Assembly: GCF_019429625.1 (NCBI RefSeq) | Contig: NZ_JAHXRW010000005.1 | Coordinates: forward strand, 62,001 to 126,000 | From: Celeribacter sp. PS-C1 | GTDB lineage: Bacteria > Pseudomonadota > Alphaproteobacteria > Rhodobacterales > Rhodobacteraceae | Direction of reading: 5' to 3' | Length of the DNA: 64,000 nt | Shown: in pieces, positions 8,373 through 18,068 of the stretch | Layout of the letters: every line of letters begins with the position of its first letter | Numbering within the stretch: position 1 is the first letter of the stretch | The notes under the pieces: model-generated | Database searches by the model: none | Seen by the model: the letters and a program-made list of their open reading frames with translations, nothing else | What the model was told of the DNA's origin: nothing | Position numbers and translations under genes: made by a program

Positions 8373-9340
8373 CAAAGGGAAATGTGCAAGGCTTTGTCGA
8401 GGACGGCGATGTTTCGCCGCGCGATCTGGCGGCCCGTGCGGCGTGGTTGTCTTTCGTCGGCGGCATGACGCAAGACCAGATCGCGCAGGAGTTGGGGATT
8501 TCGCGTCAGCGCGCCCAGCGGCTCGTGGCGCGCGCCTCTGCCGAGGGCCTGATCCGGGTGCGGATCGACCATCCGATTGCGCGGTGTTTGGAACTTGAAC
8601 GTGATCTCAAGGAACGGTTCGGTTTGGAGGCGGCCTGGGTCTCGCCGGGCATCGGGTCAGGCGCAGATCCTTTGATCGGGCTCGCGCCTTTCGTTGCACC
8701 TGTGTTGGAGCGGTTCTTTGAAGAGAGCCAACCCAAGACCTTCGCATTGGGCACCGGGCGGACGCTCAAGACTGTGGTCGAGCATCTGCGCACGGTAGAT
8801 GGCGCGCATCACAAGCTGGTGTCGCTCATCGGCAATGTCGCGCCGGACGGCTCGGCGTCGTTTTATGAAGTCATCATGCGCTTTGCAGAAAAGACTCGCG
8901 CCAAACACTATCCAATGTCGGCTCCGGTTTCGGCCCGAGACGATGCGGAGTTGGCGCTGTATCAATCTCTGCCGCATGTGAAGGCCTCGCGTGCCTTGGC
9001 GAACTCTGCCGATCTGGCGATCGTTGGCATCGGTCAGATGGGCGATGATGCGCCGCTTTATGTGGACGGGTTTTTGACCGCCGACGAACTCAACGATTTG
9101 CGCGCGGCCGGCGGTGTCGGTGAGATTTGCGGTCATATCTATGATGGCGAAGGTCGCTATCTGGACCACCCGGTGAATCACCGTATGGTCGGGGTGCAGG
9201 TGCCGGTGAATGACATGCCGGTGTATTGCGTGGCGGCTGGGGAAACCAAGCTTCCGGCACTGCGCGCGGCGCTCTCAGGCGGGCTTTTGACCGGTGTTTT
9301 CACCGATGAGCGCACCGCCAGAGATCTGATTTCTCATTAA
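8369..9340 (+). CDS. SorC family sugar-binding transcriptional regulator
   Basis: A 323-residue regulator starting at the ATG that overlaps the HAD stop. The helix-turn-helix is near residues 30-55 (MTQDQIAQELGISRQRAQRL), followed by the large sugar-phosphate-binding domain of the SorC/DeoR group. It sits directly upstream of the polyol transport operon, in the position of polyol regulators in related Rhodobacteraceae. I infer that it controls that operon through the inverted repeat at 9421-9453. Effector is probably a phosphorylated or free polyol/ketose. Confidence 0.9.
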   Translation: MTKGNVQGFVEDGDVSPRDLAARAAWLSFVGGMTQDQIAQELGISRQRAQRLVARASAEGLIRVRIDHPIARCLELERDLKERFGLEAAWVSPGIGSGADPLIGLAPFVAPVLERFFEESQPKTFALGTGRTLKTVVEHLRTVDGAHHKLVSLIGNVAPDGSASFYEVIMRFAEKTRAKHYPMSAPVSARDDAELALYQSLPHVKASRALANSADLAIVGIGQMGDDAPLYVDGFLTADELNDLRAAGGVGEICGHIYDGEGRYLDHPVNHRMVGVQVPVNDMPVYCVAAGETKLPALRAALSGGLLTGVFTDERTARDLISH

Positions 9341-9398
9341 AAATTCCGATTTGGATTTCCCGCGCACTTTGTCAGTTGAAGGTGTTTCGCAAAGCATC

Positions 9399-9453
9399 TT
9401 GACAGATTTGCGCGCATAGGTGAGCATTAGTTCATGATATGGGCAAATGCTCA
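9399..9453 (+). promoter_or_regulatory. Polyol operon promoter with inverted-repeat operator
   Basis: A consensus-like -35 TTGACA is at 9399-9404. At the position expected for the -10 there is TGAGCATT (9421-9428), which is one arm of a perfect 8-bp inverted repeat whose other arm, AATGCTCA, is at 9446-9453. The arms are 25 bases centre to centre. The repeat overlaps the promoter and precedes smoE, next to the SorC-type gene, so it is a good candidate operator for that regulator. The binding assignment is inference. Confidence 0.6.
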
Positions 9454-9472
9454 AATCTAATGGGAGGATATC

Positions 9473-10783
9473 ATGAACACGACTTTCCGCGCCCTCATGG
9501 GGGCGTGCGCTCTTGCTGCATTGGCGACAGGGGCCACTTCCGAGACCATCACGGTTGCCACAGTGAACAACGGCGACATGATCCGCATGCAGGGTCTGAT
9601 GGATGATTTTTACGCCAAACATCCCGACATCGAGGTTGAGTGGGTCACGTTGGAGGAGAACGTGCTGCGTCAACGGGTGACACAGGACGTGGCCACAAAG
9701 GGCGGCCAGTTCGACGTCATGACCATCGGGACCTACGAGGTGCCGATTTGGGGCGAGCGTGGCTGGCTTGTGTCGTTGAACGACCTGCCGGAGAGCTATG
9801 ACATCGACGATCTCTTGCCCGCGATCCGCGACGGCCTGACCGTCGAGGGCGAACTTTACGCGGCACCGTTCTATGGCGAAAGCTCGATGGTGATGTATCG
9901 CACCGACCTGATGGAAAAAGCCGGTCTCGAGATGCCGGGCGCACCGACTTGGGACTTTATCAAAGAAGCCGCTGCCGCGATGACCGATAAGGACAATGAA
10001 GTCTACGGTATCTGCCTGCGCGGCAAGGCGGGCTGGGGTGAGAACATGGCGTTCCTCACCGCAATGTCGAACTCCTTTGGCGCCAAATGGTTCGACATGG
10101 ACTGGAAGCCCCAGTTCGACAGCGAGGAATGGGCGACCACGCTCAACACTTATCTCGATTTGATGAACAACTTCGGTCCTCCGGGCGCATCGGGCAACGG
10201 GTTCAACGAGAACCTCGCGCTGTTCCAGACCGGCAAATGCGGCATGTGGATCGACGCCACCGTTGCGGCCTCTTTCGTGACCAACCCGAATGACAGCCAA
10301 GTGGCCGACAGCGTCGGTTTCGCGCAGGCGCCGGACAACGGCCTTGGCCCGCGCGGCAACTGGCTTTGGGCGTGGAACCTCGGCATTCCTGCCGGCACCC
10401 AGAAAGTCGATGCGGCGAAAGCCTTTGTCGAATGGGCCACCTCGAAAGACTACACCGCGCTCGTCGCTTCGAAAGAGGGTTGGGCCAATGTACCGCCGGG
10501 CACGCGTCAGTCGCTTTATGAGAACCCGGAGTATCAGAGCGTGCCTTTCGCGAAGATGACGCTGGAGTCCATCCTGTCCGCGGACCCGAAGAATCCGACC
10601 GTGGATGAGGTGCCTTACGTTGGCGTGCAATTCGTCGCGATCCCTGAATTCCAGGGCATTGGCACCGCCGTGGGCCAGCAATTCTCTGCGGCTCTGGCCG
10701 GTCAGATGAGCGCCGAACAGGCCTTGGACAACGCCCAGAAACTCACCGAGCGTGAGATGATGAAGGCCGGATACATTAAGTAA
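9473..10783 (+). CDS. smoE: Polyol (sorbitol/mannitol) ABC transporter binding protein
   Basis: A 436-residue periplasmic binding protein with a Sec signal peptide (cleavage near ATS-ET, residue 23) and the solute-binding family 1 fold. Gene order, binding protein then two permeases, ATPase, SDR polyol dehydrogenase and mannitol dehydrogenase, is that of the Rhodobacter smoEFGKS-mtlK operon, which gives the substrate assignment. A strong ribosome site (GGGAGG) precedes the ATG. A terminator-like hairpin follows the stop, probably keeping this gene more abundant than the permeases. Confidence 0.92.
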   Translation: MNTTFRALMGACALAALATGATSETITVATVNNGDMIRMQGLMDDFYAKHPDIEVEWVTLEENVLRQRVTQDVATKGGQFDVMTIGTYEVPIWGERGWLVSLNDLPESYDIDDLLPAIRDGLTVEGELYAAPFYGESSMVMYRTDLMEKAGLEMPGAPTWDFIKEAAAAMTDKDNEVYGICLRGKAGWGENMAFLTAMSNSFGAKWFDMDWKPQFDSEEWATTLNTYLDLMNNFGPPGASGNGFNENLALFQTGKCGMWIDATVAASFVTNPNDSQVADSVGFAQAPDNGLGPRGNWLWAWNLGIPAGTQKVDAAKAFVEWATSKDYTALVASKEGWANVPPGTRQSLYENPEYQSVPFAKMTLESILSADPKNPTVDEVPYVGVQFVAIPEFQGIGTAVGQQFSAALAGQMSAEQALDNAQKLTEREMMKAGYIK

Positions 10784-10795
10784 ACCGTCCTCCTC

Positions 10796-10831
10796 GCGGG
10801 CCGGCTCCCCCAGTTCCGGCCCGCATTTTTT
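10796..10831 (+). terminator. Hairpin plus T-run after smoE (partial terminator)
   Basis: A perfect 9-bp stem, GCGGGCCGG at 10796-10804 with CCGGCCCGC at 10816-10824 and an 11-base loop, is followed by ATTTTTT. This has the form of a Rho-independent terminator but lies inside the operon, between binding protein and permease. It is best read as an attenuator that lets only part of the transcription reach smoFGKS-mtlK. Confidence 0.8.
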
Positions 10832-10855
10832 CCTCAGACCGTCGAGGCACCTGTC

Positions 10856-11728
10856 ATGGCCACGAAACATTCTCGCATGAGCGCGCGGCTCATGATCTCG
10901 CCCGCTGTTCTTTTGCTTTTGGGCTGGATGCTGATCCCGCTGTCGATGACGCTCTATTTCTCCTTCCTGCGCTACAACCTGTTGATGCCGGGGATGGAGG
11001 AATTCACCGGGCTCACCAACTACCGCTTTTTCCTCACCGACCCTGCCTTCTTTGCGGCGCTTTGGAACACGATCGCGCTGGTGGTCGGTGTCTTGGTGGT
11101 CACTGTGATCGGCGGCATCCTTTTGGCGCTTTTGCTCGATCAGCCGTTTTTCGGTCAGGGCATTGTGCGCATTCTGGTCATTGCGCCTTTCTTCGTCATG
11201 CCGACCGTGTCGGCGCTGGTGTGGAAGAACATGTTCATGAACCCGGTGAACGGTCTCTTCGCCCATGCCGCCAAGGCGCTTGGGTTGCAGCCCTTTGACT
11301 TCCTGTCCTCGGCCCCTCTGGCCTCGATCATCGGCATCGTGAGCTGGCAATGGTTGCCCTTCGCGACCCTGATCCTGTTGACCGCTTTGCAGTCGCTCGA
11401 TCAGGAACAACTCGAGGCGGCCGAGATGGACGGCGCGCCGTGGATCAAACGGTTCTGGTATATCATGCTGCCGCATCTGGCCCGCGCGATCACCGTGGTG
11501 ATCCTGATCCAGACGATTTTCCTCTTGTCTGTTTTCGCTGAAATCCTCGTGACCACCAATGGCGGTCCGGGCACGGCGTCCACGAACCTCACCTACCTCA
11601 TCTACATGCAGTCTCTGCTGCAGTTCGATGTGGGCGGTGGCTCCGCCGGTGGCGTCGTCGCCATCATCCTCGCCAATATCGTTGCGATCTTCCTCATGCG
11701 GATGATCGGCAAGAACCTCGACGCGTAA
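10856..11728 (+). CDS. smoF: Polyol ABC transporter permease
   Basis: A 290-residue sugar-type permease (MalF-like, short form) with six predicted helices, the first at about 15-37. The EAA loop reads EAAEMDGAPWIKRFWYIMLP. It precedes the second permease by 12 bases and forms the membrane channel with it. Assigned to sorbitol/mannitol by operon order. Confidence 0.92.
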   Translation: MATKHSRMSARLMISPAVLLLLGWMLIPLSMTLYFSFLRYNLLMPGMEEFTGLTNYRFFLTDPAFFAALWNTIALVVGVLVVTVIGGILLALLLDQPFFGQGIVRILVIAPFFVMPTVSALVWKNMFMNPVNGLFAHAAKALGLQPFDFLSSAPLASIIGIVSWQWLPFATLILLTALQSLDQEQLEAAEMDGAPWIKRFWYIMLPHLARAITVVILIQTIFLLSVFAEILVTTNGGPGTASTNLTYLIYMQSLLQFDVGGGSAGGVVAIILANIVAIFLMRMIGKNLDA

Positions 11729-11740
11729 GGAGACGAATTC

Positions 11741-12571
11741 ATGGCACGTTCTGTTTCGACCCAACGCAAACTGATCACCACGGTCTTCGCCTGGGCCATC
11801 GGCATCGCGATCTTTTTCCCGATCCTCTGGACCATCCTGACCTCGTTCAAGACCGAGGCCGCGGCCATTGCTGATCCGCCTGTATGGTTCAATTTCGATT
11901 GGACGGTGGAGAACTACGCCACGGTGCAGGAGCGCTCGAACTATTTCCGGCACTTCATGAATTCGATGATCATCTCCGGGGGCTCGACGCTTCTGGGTCT
12001 GATCATCGCGGTGCCCGCCGCGTGGTCGATGGCCTTTGTCCCCGCCAAGCGCACCAAGGACGTTTTGATGTGGATGCTCTCGACCAAGATGCTGCCACCC
12101 GTTGGCGTGTTGGTCCCGATATACCTCTTGTTCCGCGACCTTGGTCTTTTGGACACGCGCATCGGTCTGGTGATCGTTCTGACGCTCATCAACCTGCCGA
12201 TCATCGTCTGGATGCTCTACACCTATTTCAAAGAAATTCCTGGAGAAATCCTGGAGGCCGCGCGGATGGATGGCGCCAGTTTGCGCTCTGAAATCATCCA
12301 TGTGCTGACGCCGATGGCGATCCCGGGCATGGCTTCGACGGTGTTGTTGAACATCATTCTCGCGTGGAACGAGGCGTTCTGGACCCTCAACCTGACCGCC
12401 GCGAAAGCAGCGCCGCTGACAGCCTTCATCGCCAGCTATTCAAGCCCCGAAGGCCTGTTCTACGCGAAGCTGTCCGCCGCCTCCACCATGGCCATCGCGC
12501 CGATCCTGATCATGGGCTGGTTCAGCCAGAAACAACTCGTCCGGGGCCTGACCTTCGGCGCTGTGAAATAA
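11741..12571 (+). CDS. smoG: Polyol ABC transporter permease
   Basis: A 276-residue MalG-like permease with an N-terminal helix near 12-32 and the EAA loop [20 protein letters not shown]. Partner of the preceding permease. AAGGAGACG precedes the ATG. The next gene, the ATPase, starts 16 bases after the stop. Confidence 0.92.
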   Translation: MARSVSTQRKLITTVFAWAIGIAIFFPILWTILTSFKTEAAAIADPPVWFNFDWTVENYATVQERSNYFRHFMNSMIISGGSTLLGLIIAVPAAWSMAFVPAKRTKDVLMWMLSTKMLPPVGVLVPIYLLFRDLGLLDTRIGLVIVLTLINLPIIVWMLYTYFKEIPGEILEAARMDGASLRSEIIHVLTPMAIPGMASTVLLNIILAWNEAFWTLNLTAAKAAPLTAFIASYSSPEGLFYAKLSAASTMAIAPILIMGWFSQKQLVRGLTFGAVK

Positions 12572-12587
12572 GAAAAGGACCTTCGAC

Positions 12588-13588
<1,001 letters not shown>

Positions 13589-13592
<4 letters not shown>

Positions 13593-14374
13593 CGCGGCTT
13601 GCCGGGAAACTGTCGGGGAAAACTGCCCTGATCACGGGGGCGGCGCGCGGCATTGGGCTGGCCTTTGCAAAGGCCTATGTCGCCGAAGGGGCGCGCGTGG
13701 CCATCGCCGACATCGATATCGAGCGTGCGCGTCTGGCCGCGACCGAGATCGGCGAGGCGGCCATCGCCGTGGCATTGGATGTGACGGACCAAGCCAGCAT
13801 TGATCGCGCAGTGCCAGAGACGGCGGAGCGTCTCGGCGGCATCGACATCCTGATCAACAACGCCGCGATCTTTACCGCAGCACCCATCGTCGAGATCACC
13901 CGCGATGACTTTGACCGTGCCTTCGCGATCAACGTCTCCGGTTCGCTCTTCATGATGCAGGCGGTGGCGAAACACATGATCGCGCGCGGGCAGGGCGGCA
14001 AGATCATCAACATGGCGTCTCAGGCCGGGCGGCGCGGCGAGCCTCTGGTGGCGGTCTATTGCGCGACGAAAGCGGCGGTCATCAGCCTCACGCAATCGGC
14101 GGGGCTGAACCTCATCTCTCACGGCATCAACGTGAACGCCATCGCGCCCGGTGTGGTGGAGGGCGAGCATTGGGATGGGGTAGATGCGTTCTTCGCCAAA
14201 TATGAACACAAGCCCTTGGGTCAAAAGAAAAAAGAAGTGGGTGAGGCCGTGCCTTTCGGGCGCATGGGCCGGGCGGAGGACCTGACCGGCATGGCCGTGT
14301 TCCTCGCTTCGCCCGAGGCCGATTACATCGTGGCGCAGACGTATAACGTCGATGGCGGCCAGTGGATGAGTTGA
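13589..14374 (+). CDS. smoS: Sorbitol dehydrogenase, SDR family (L-iditol 2-dehydrogenase type)
   Basis: A 261-residue short-chain dehydrogenase. The NAD-binding motif TGAARGIG is at 16-23, and the catalytic Ser144, Tyr157 and Lys161 (YCATK) are in place. D36-type acidic residues after the second strand (IADID) suit NAD rather than NADP. By position between smoK and mtlK it corresponds to the Rhodobacter sorbitol dehydrogenase that oxidises sorbitol to fructose and galactitol to tagatose. Confidence 0.9.
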
Positions 14375-14400
14375 GCGGATGAGATGAGAAGGACAAGAAG

Positions 14401-15864
14401 ATGAAACTCTCGAATGCCACTTTGAAAACCCTGCCTGATGCGATCAAACGCCCGGAGTATGACCGAAGCGCGCTCACTCCGGGCATCATTCATATCGGTC
14501 TCGGCAATTTCCATCGCGCGCATCAATCCTGGTATCTGCACCGTCTGATGCAGATGGGGTTGGCTCACGATTGGGCCATCGTCGGCGCCGGTGTGCGTCC
14601 CTATGACGAGGAGATGCGCCAGAAATTTGAGGCGCAGGATTACCTGACCACACTCATCGAGCTGGACCCGGCGGGGTCTTCGGCGGAGGTCGTTGGCGCG
14701 ATGATCGACTATGTGCCGGTCGAAGACGGCAACGGCGCGCTGATCGAACGCATGGCGCAGCCCGACATTCGCATCGTCGCGCTCACCGTCACCGAGGGCG
14801 GGTATTATATCGATCCGGCGACCAAAGGGTTTGACGCAAGGCACCCGGATATTGTCCATGACGCCGAAAACCCGTGGCGCCCGCGCACGGCCTTTGGTGC
14901 GATTGTGGCGGCGCTAAAGCTGCGCCGGGATCGCGGGGTCGGGCCTTTCACGGGGCAGTCCTGTGACAACCTTCAGGGCAATGGCGAGGTGCTCCGTCAA
15001 ACGGTGGTGTCGCTCGCCAAGCTTTCCGATCCCGAACTGGCGGAGTGGATCGAGGCCGAGTGCAGCTTCCCCAACGCAATGGTCGATTGCATTGTGCCGG
15101 CGACAGGCCCGCAGGAGTTGGAGTTGGTGCAAGGCTTCGGCATCGAGGACGCCGTGCCCGTCACGCATGAGAATTTTCGGCAATGGGTGATCGAGGATAA
15201 TTTCTGCGCGGGCCGTCCCGATTGGGATAAGGCGGGCGCGGTGTTTTCCGAGGATGTGCACTCTTACGAGACGATGAAAATCCGTATTCTCAACGGCGGA
15301 CATCAGGTGATTGCGGCCGTCGGCGAATTGCTATCCGTTGCGACGATTTCCGGCTGTATGACGCATCCTCTGATCGGCGCTTTGTTCGAAAAAGTCGAGC
15401 GCGAGGAAATCATGCCCCATATCGCGCCGGTGCCGGAGTTCACGCCAGAGACCTATGTCACGCTGATCAAAGAACGGTTCTCCAATCCGAAGATCATCGA
15501 CACGACGCGTCGCGTCGCCTTTGACGGCTCGTCGCGGCAACCGGGCTTTCTTGTGCCGTCGATCCACGCCTGTCTCGCAGGTGGGATTGCGCCGGAGGGG
15601 CTTGCGCTCAGCTCGGCGCTTTGGGCGCGCTATTGTTTGGGGTCACGCGAAGATGGGACCGAGATTGCGCCCAATGATCCGTTCTGGTCGGATCTGACGG
15701 CGCTGGCGGCAAAGGCCAAAATCGACCCGAAAGCTTGGCTTTCCATGCGTCAAATCTATGGCGACCTGGCGGAGGAGCCGCAGTTTGCAGAGGCTTTTGA
15801 GCGCTGGCTTTTGATGATCTATCGCGAGGGGGTGGAGGCCACGCTCAACTCTTATTTGACCTGA
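14401..15864 (+). CDS. mtlK: Mannitol 2-dehydrogenase family protein
   Basis: A 487-residue long-chain polyol dehydrogenase. The Rossmann part starts with the family signature GIIHIGLGNFHRAHQSWY (about 29-46), and the C-terminal half contains KIRILNGGH, with the catalytic-domain lysine and histidine. It should oxidise D-mannitol (and perhaps D-arabinitol) to the ketose with NAD. It is the last gene of the operon; no fructokinase follows, so fructose phosphorylation must be encoded elsewhere. Its end overlaps that of znuB by 13 bases on the opposite strand. Confidence 0.93.
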   Translation: MKLSNATLKTLPDAIKRPEYDRSALTPGIIHIGLGNFHRAHQSWYLHRLMQMGLAHDWAIVGAGVRPYDEEMRQKFEAQDYLTTLIELDPAGSSAEVVGAMIDYVPVEDGNGALIERMAQPDIRIVALTVTEGGYYIDPATKGFDARHPDIVHDAENPWRPRTAFGAIVAALKLRRDRGVGPFTGQSCDNLQGNGEVLRQTVVSLAKLSDPELAEWIEAECSFPNAMVDCIVPATGPQELELVQGFGIEDAVPVTHENFRQWVIEDNFCAGRPDWDKAGAVFSEDVHSYETMKIRILNGGHQVIAAVGELLSVATISGCMTHPLIGALFEKVEREEIMPHIAPVPEFTPETYVTLIKERFSNPKIIDTTRRVAFDGSSRQPGFLVPSIHACLAGGIAPEGLALSSALWARYCLGSREDGTEIAPNDPFWSDLTALAAKAKIDPKAWLSMRQIYGDLAEEPQFAEAFERWLLMIYREGVEATLNSYLT

Positions 15865-16655
15865 GCGCGCAGAAGCCGCACCAAGTTGGCCGCCACGAAC
15901 AACAGTGCAGCAACGCAAACGATGGTCGGGCCTGTCGGCGTGTCAAAGGTAAAGGCGCTCTGGATGCCGCCCAGGACGGAGAGCACGCCGATCACCATCG
16001 CGATGGCGGCCATGCGCTCGGGCGTGCGCGAAAAGGTGCGCGCACTTGCGGCCGGGATCAACAGCATCGCGGCAATCAACAGCGTGCCGACCACTTTGAT
16101 GGCGACCGCGACGACCAGAGCGAGCGCGAGCGACAGGATCATCTGTTCGCGCTTGGGCGAGATGCCGGAGGCATAGGCCAAATCGGGGTTCAGCGTCGCG
16201 GTCAAAAGCGCCGACCAGCGCCAATACAACAGTCCGACGACCAAAGCCGCACCGAGCCAAATCACCAAAAGATCGCTGCGCCCGACGGCGAGGATGTCGC
16301 CAAAGAGATAGGCCATGAGATCGACCCGAACGCCCGGCACGAAGGACACGGCGACGAGGCCGAAGGCCAGCGAACTGTGCGCCATGACGCCAAGGATCGT
16401 GTCCATCGCAAAGCCCCGGCCCGAGAGCGCAGAGACGGTGACGGCCATGATCAGAGCAACGCTCAGGACACCGGCGAAAATCGAGATGTTGAAGGCCAGC
16501 GCCAGAGCCACACCCAACAAGGCCGCATGCGCCGTGGCGTCGCCGAAATAGGCCATGCGCCGCCAGACGACGAAACAGCCCAGAGGGGCGGCGGCCAGAA
16601 CGAGGCCCAGCCCGGCCAAGACCGCGCGGACGATGAAATCATCCAAAAGGCTCAT
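15852..16655 (-). CDS. znuB: Zinc ABC transporter permease
   Basis: A 267-residue ABC-3 family permease with about eight hydrophobic segments across nearly its whole length. It is joined to znuC by a 4-base overlap, and the znuC-zur-znuA neighbourhood identifies the metal as zinc. It passes zinc delivered by ZnuA through the inner membrane. Confidence 0.93.
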   Translation of the reverse strand: MSLLDDFIVRAVLAGLGLVLAAAPLGCFVVWRRMAYFGDATAHAALLGVALALAFNISIFAGVLSVALIMAVTVSALSGRGFAMDTILGVMAHSSLAFGLVAVSFVPGVRVDLMAYLFGDILAVGRSDLLVIWLGAALVVGLLYWRWSALLTATLNPDLAYASGISPKREQMILSLALALVVAVAIKVVGTLLIAAMLLIPAASARTFSRTPERMAAIAMVIGVLSVLGGIQSAFTFDTPTGPTIVCVAALLFVAANLVRLLRAQVK

Positions 16656-17431
16656 GCGCTTTCCTTATGTGCTGTGTCGTGGTGCTTATGATCAGAGGTG
16701 TGATCATGCGTGTGGTCATGATCGCAAGCATCATGATCATGGTCGTGGCGATAAAGCGCCAGCGCGCCATGGGTGCCGGTGCCAAAGAGCGCGCGGTATT
16801 CCGGCGCGGAGGCCACATGTTCCGGCGCGCCGTGGCAACAGACATGACCATTGAGACAGATCACGCGATCCGAGGCCGCCATCACGACATGCAGCTCATG
16901 CGACACCATGAGCACCGCGCAGCCCTTTTCACGGCGTAGCCGTTCAATCTGACTGTAGAAATCGGCGGAGCCGGGTTGGTCGAGGCCTTGGGTGGCTTCG
17001 TCTAGGATCAACAGATCGGGATTGGTCAAAAGCGCGCGCGCCAGAAGCACGCGTTGAAATTGCCCACCCGAGAGAGAGGTCATCTGATGATGGCAAAGAT
17101 GCCCTGCGCCCGCGTCATGAAGCGCGGCATGGGCGTCATCATCGCTGACACGTTTGGGCAGCGATAGGAACCGGCGCACGGTCAGCGGCAGGGTGGGATC
17201 GATATGCAGCTTTTGCGGGACATAGCCGATTTTGAGGCTCTTTTTGCGGGTGATCTTGCCGATCTTGGGCGAAAGCGCCCCGATGATCACACGCAAGAGT
17301 GTCGATTTGCCTGAGCCGTTAGGCCCGACAATGGTGACGATCTCTCCCGGCTCAATGTCGAGAGAGACCTGATCCAAAACCTGGCGCCCACCAAGGTGCA
17401 AGCTGATCGTGTCTACGGAAACGAGGCTCAT
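16652..17431 (-). CDS. znuC: Zinc ABC transporter ATP-binding protein with His-rich tail
   Basis: A 259-residue ATPase. Walker A GPNGSGKST is at 36-44, signature LSGGQFQR and Walker B LLILDEA follow. The last 30 or so residues are a histidine/aspartate tail (RHDHDHDACDHDH and onwards), absent from the core ATPase and probably a cytoplasmic zinc-binding segment. The start overlaps the zur stop and the stop overlaps the znuB start, giving a tight zur-znuC-znuB operon. Confidence 0.94.
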   Translation of the reverse strand: MSLVSVDTISLHLGGRQVLDQVSLDIEPGEIVTIVGPNGSGKSTLLRVIIGALSPKIGKITRKKSLKIGYVPQKLHIDPTLPLTVRRFLSLPKRVSDDDAHAALHDAGAGHLCHHQMTSLSGGQFQRVLLARALLTNPDLLILDEATQGLDQPGSADFYSQIERLRREKGCAVLMVSHELHVVMAASDRVICLNGHVCCHGAPEHVASAPEYRALFGTGTHGALALYRHDHDHDACDHDHTHDHTSDHKHHDTAHKESA

Positions 17432-17928
17432 TTTTTGTCCGCTGCCCCGTCATTCGCGAGGCAATTCGGACAGGTTCCCTCTGCCTCCAACACCGCGCGA
17501 CTGATGCGAAAGCCCGTGGTGTCGGCGATCTGGTTCAACAGGCTGTGCGACGGGTCAGTTTCCGCCTCGGCCACCGCATCGCAGGTGGTGCAGATCAGAA
17601 ACGCCGGCGTGTGAATGTCGCCCGGATGCGCGCAGGCGATAAAGGCGTTCAGCCGTTCGATCTTATGGGCAAAGCCGTTTTTCGTCAGAAAGTCGAGGGC
17701 GCGGTAGGCCACGGGCGGTTGGCTGCCAAACCCGTCTTCCGACAGGCGAGCCAGCACGTCATAGGCGCCCAAAGCGCGGTGTTCTTCGAGCAAAATCTCC
17801 AAGGCGCGTTTGCGCACAGGCGTCAGTTGCAGCCCGGCCTTCTGACACGTCCGATCCGCCTCGGCGACGGCATCGGCGACGCAATGGCTGTGATCGTGCT
17901 TTTGAAATCCGATCGGGTTCGGGTCCAT
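17428..17928 (-). CDS. zur: Zinc uptake regulator, Fur family
   Basis: A 166-residue Fur-type repressor. I use the ATG giving MDPNPIGFQK because GGAG precedes it and a longer frame would run into the palindromic operator upstream. The winged helix spans about 25-95, and two CxxC pairs (LICTTCD and TCPNCL) form the structural zinc site. The N-terminus adds HDHSHC. It leads the operon zur-znuC-znuB, so it is probably autoregulated by zinc together with the divergent znuA. Confidence 0.92.
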   Translation of the reverse strand: MDPNPIGFQKHDHSHCVADAVAEADRTCQKAGLQLTPVRKRALEILLEEHRALGAYDVLARLSEDGFGSQPPVAYRALDFLTKNGFAHKIERLNAFIACAHPGDIHTPAFLICTTCDAVAEAETDPSHSLLNQIADTTGFRISRAVLEAEGTCPNCLANDGAADKK

Positions 17929-18000
17929 GAGGGTGTGCTCCGTGAGGGCGCGAGGCGCGGGGGGAAGGTCTTTTGGAAGACTCGTAACAGGAGGGCTTGA

Positions 18001-18045
18001 TATGTTATTACCTGTCATATATCAAGCCCGTCACGTAATAACATA
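18001..18045. promoter_or_regulatory. Candidate Zur operators between zur and znuA
   Basis: Two 11-bp arms, TATGTTATTAC at 18001-18011 and GTAATAACATA at 18035-18045, are exact reverse complements. Each is extended by a similar stretch (CTGTCA or CGTGAC read outward to inward), so each can be seen as one oppositely oriented Zur-box-like site of the TGTTAT-type. They sit between the divergent zur-znuCB operon and znuA, only 24 bases before znuA's start. Zur binding is inferred from position and gene content. Confidence 0.7.
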
Positions 18046-18068
18046 ACACACCAAATCCTGAGGCCAGA

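Noticed and set aside
9275-12301. A 1008-codon open frame on the minus strand across the polyol operon
   Set aside because: It is antisense to smoE, smoF and most of smoG, is extremely rich in His, Arg, Asp and Glu, has no domain signature, and is the kind of shadow frame common in GC-rich codon-biased genes.
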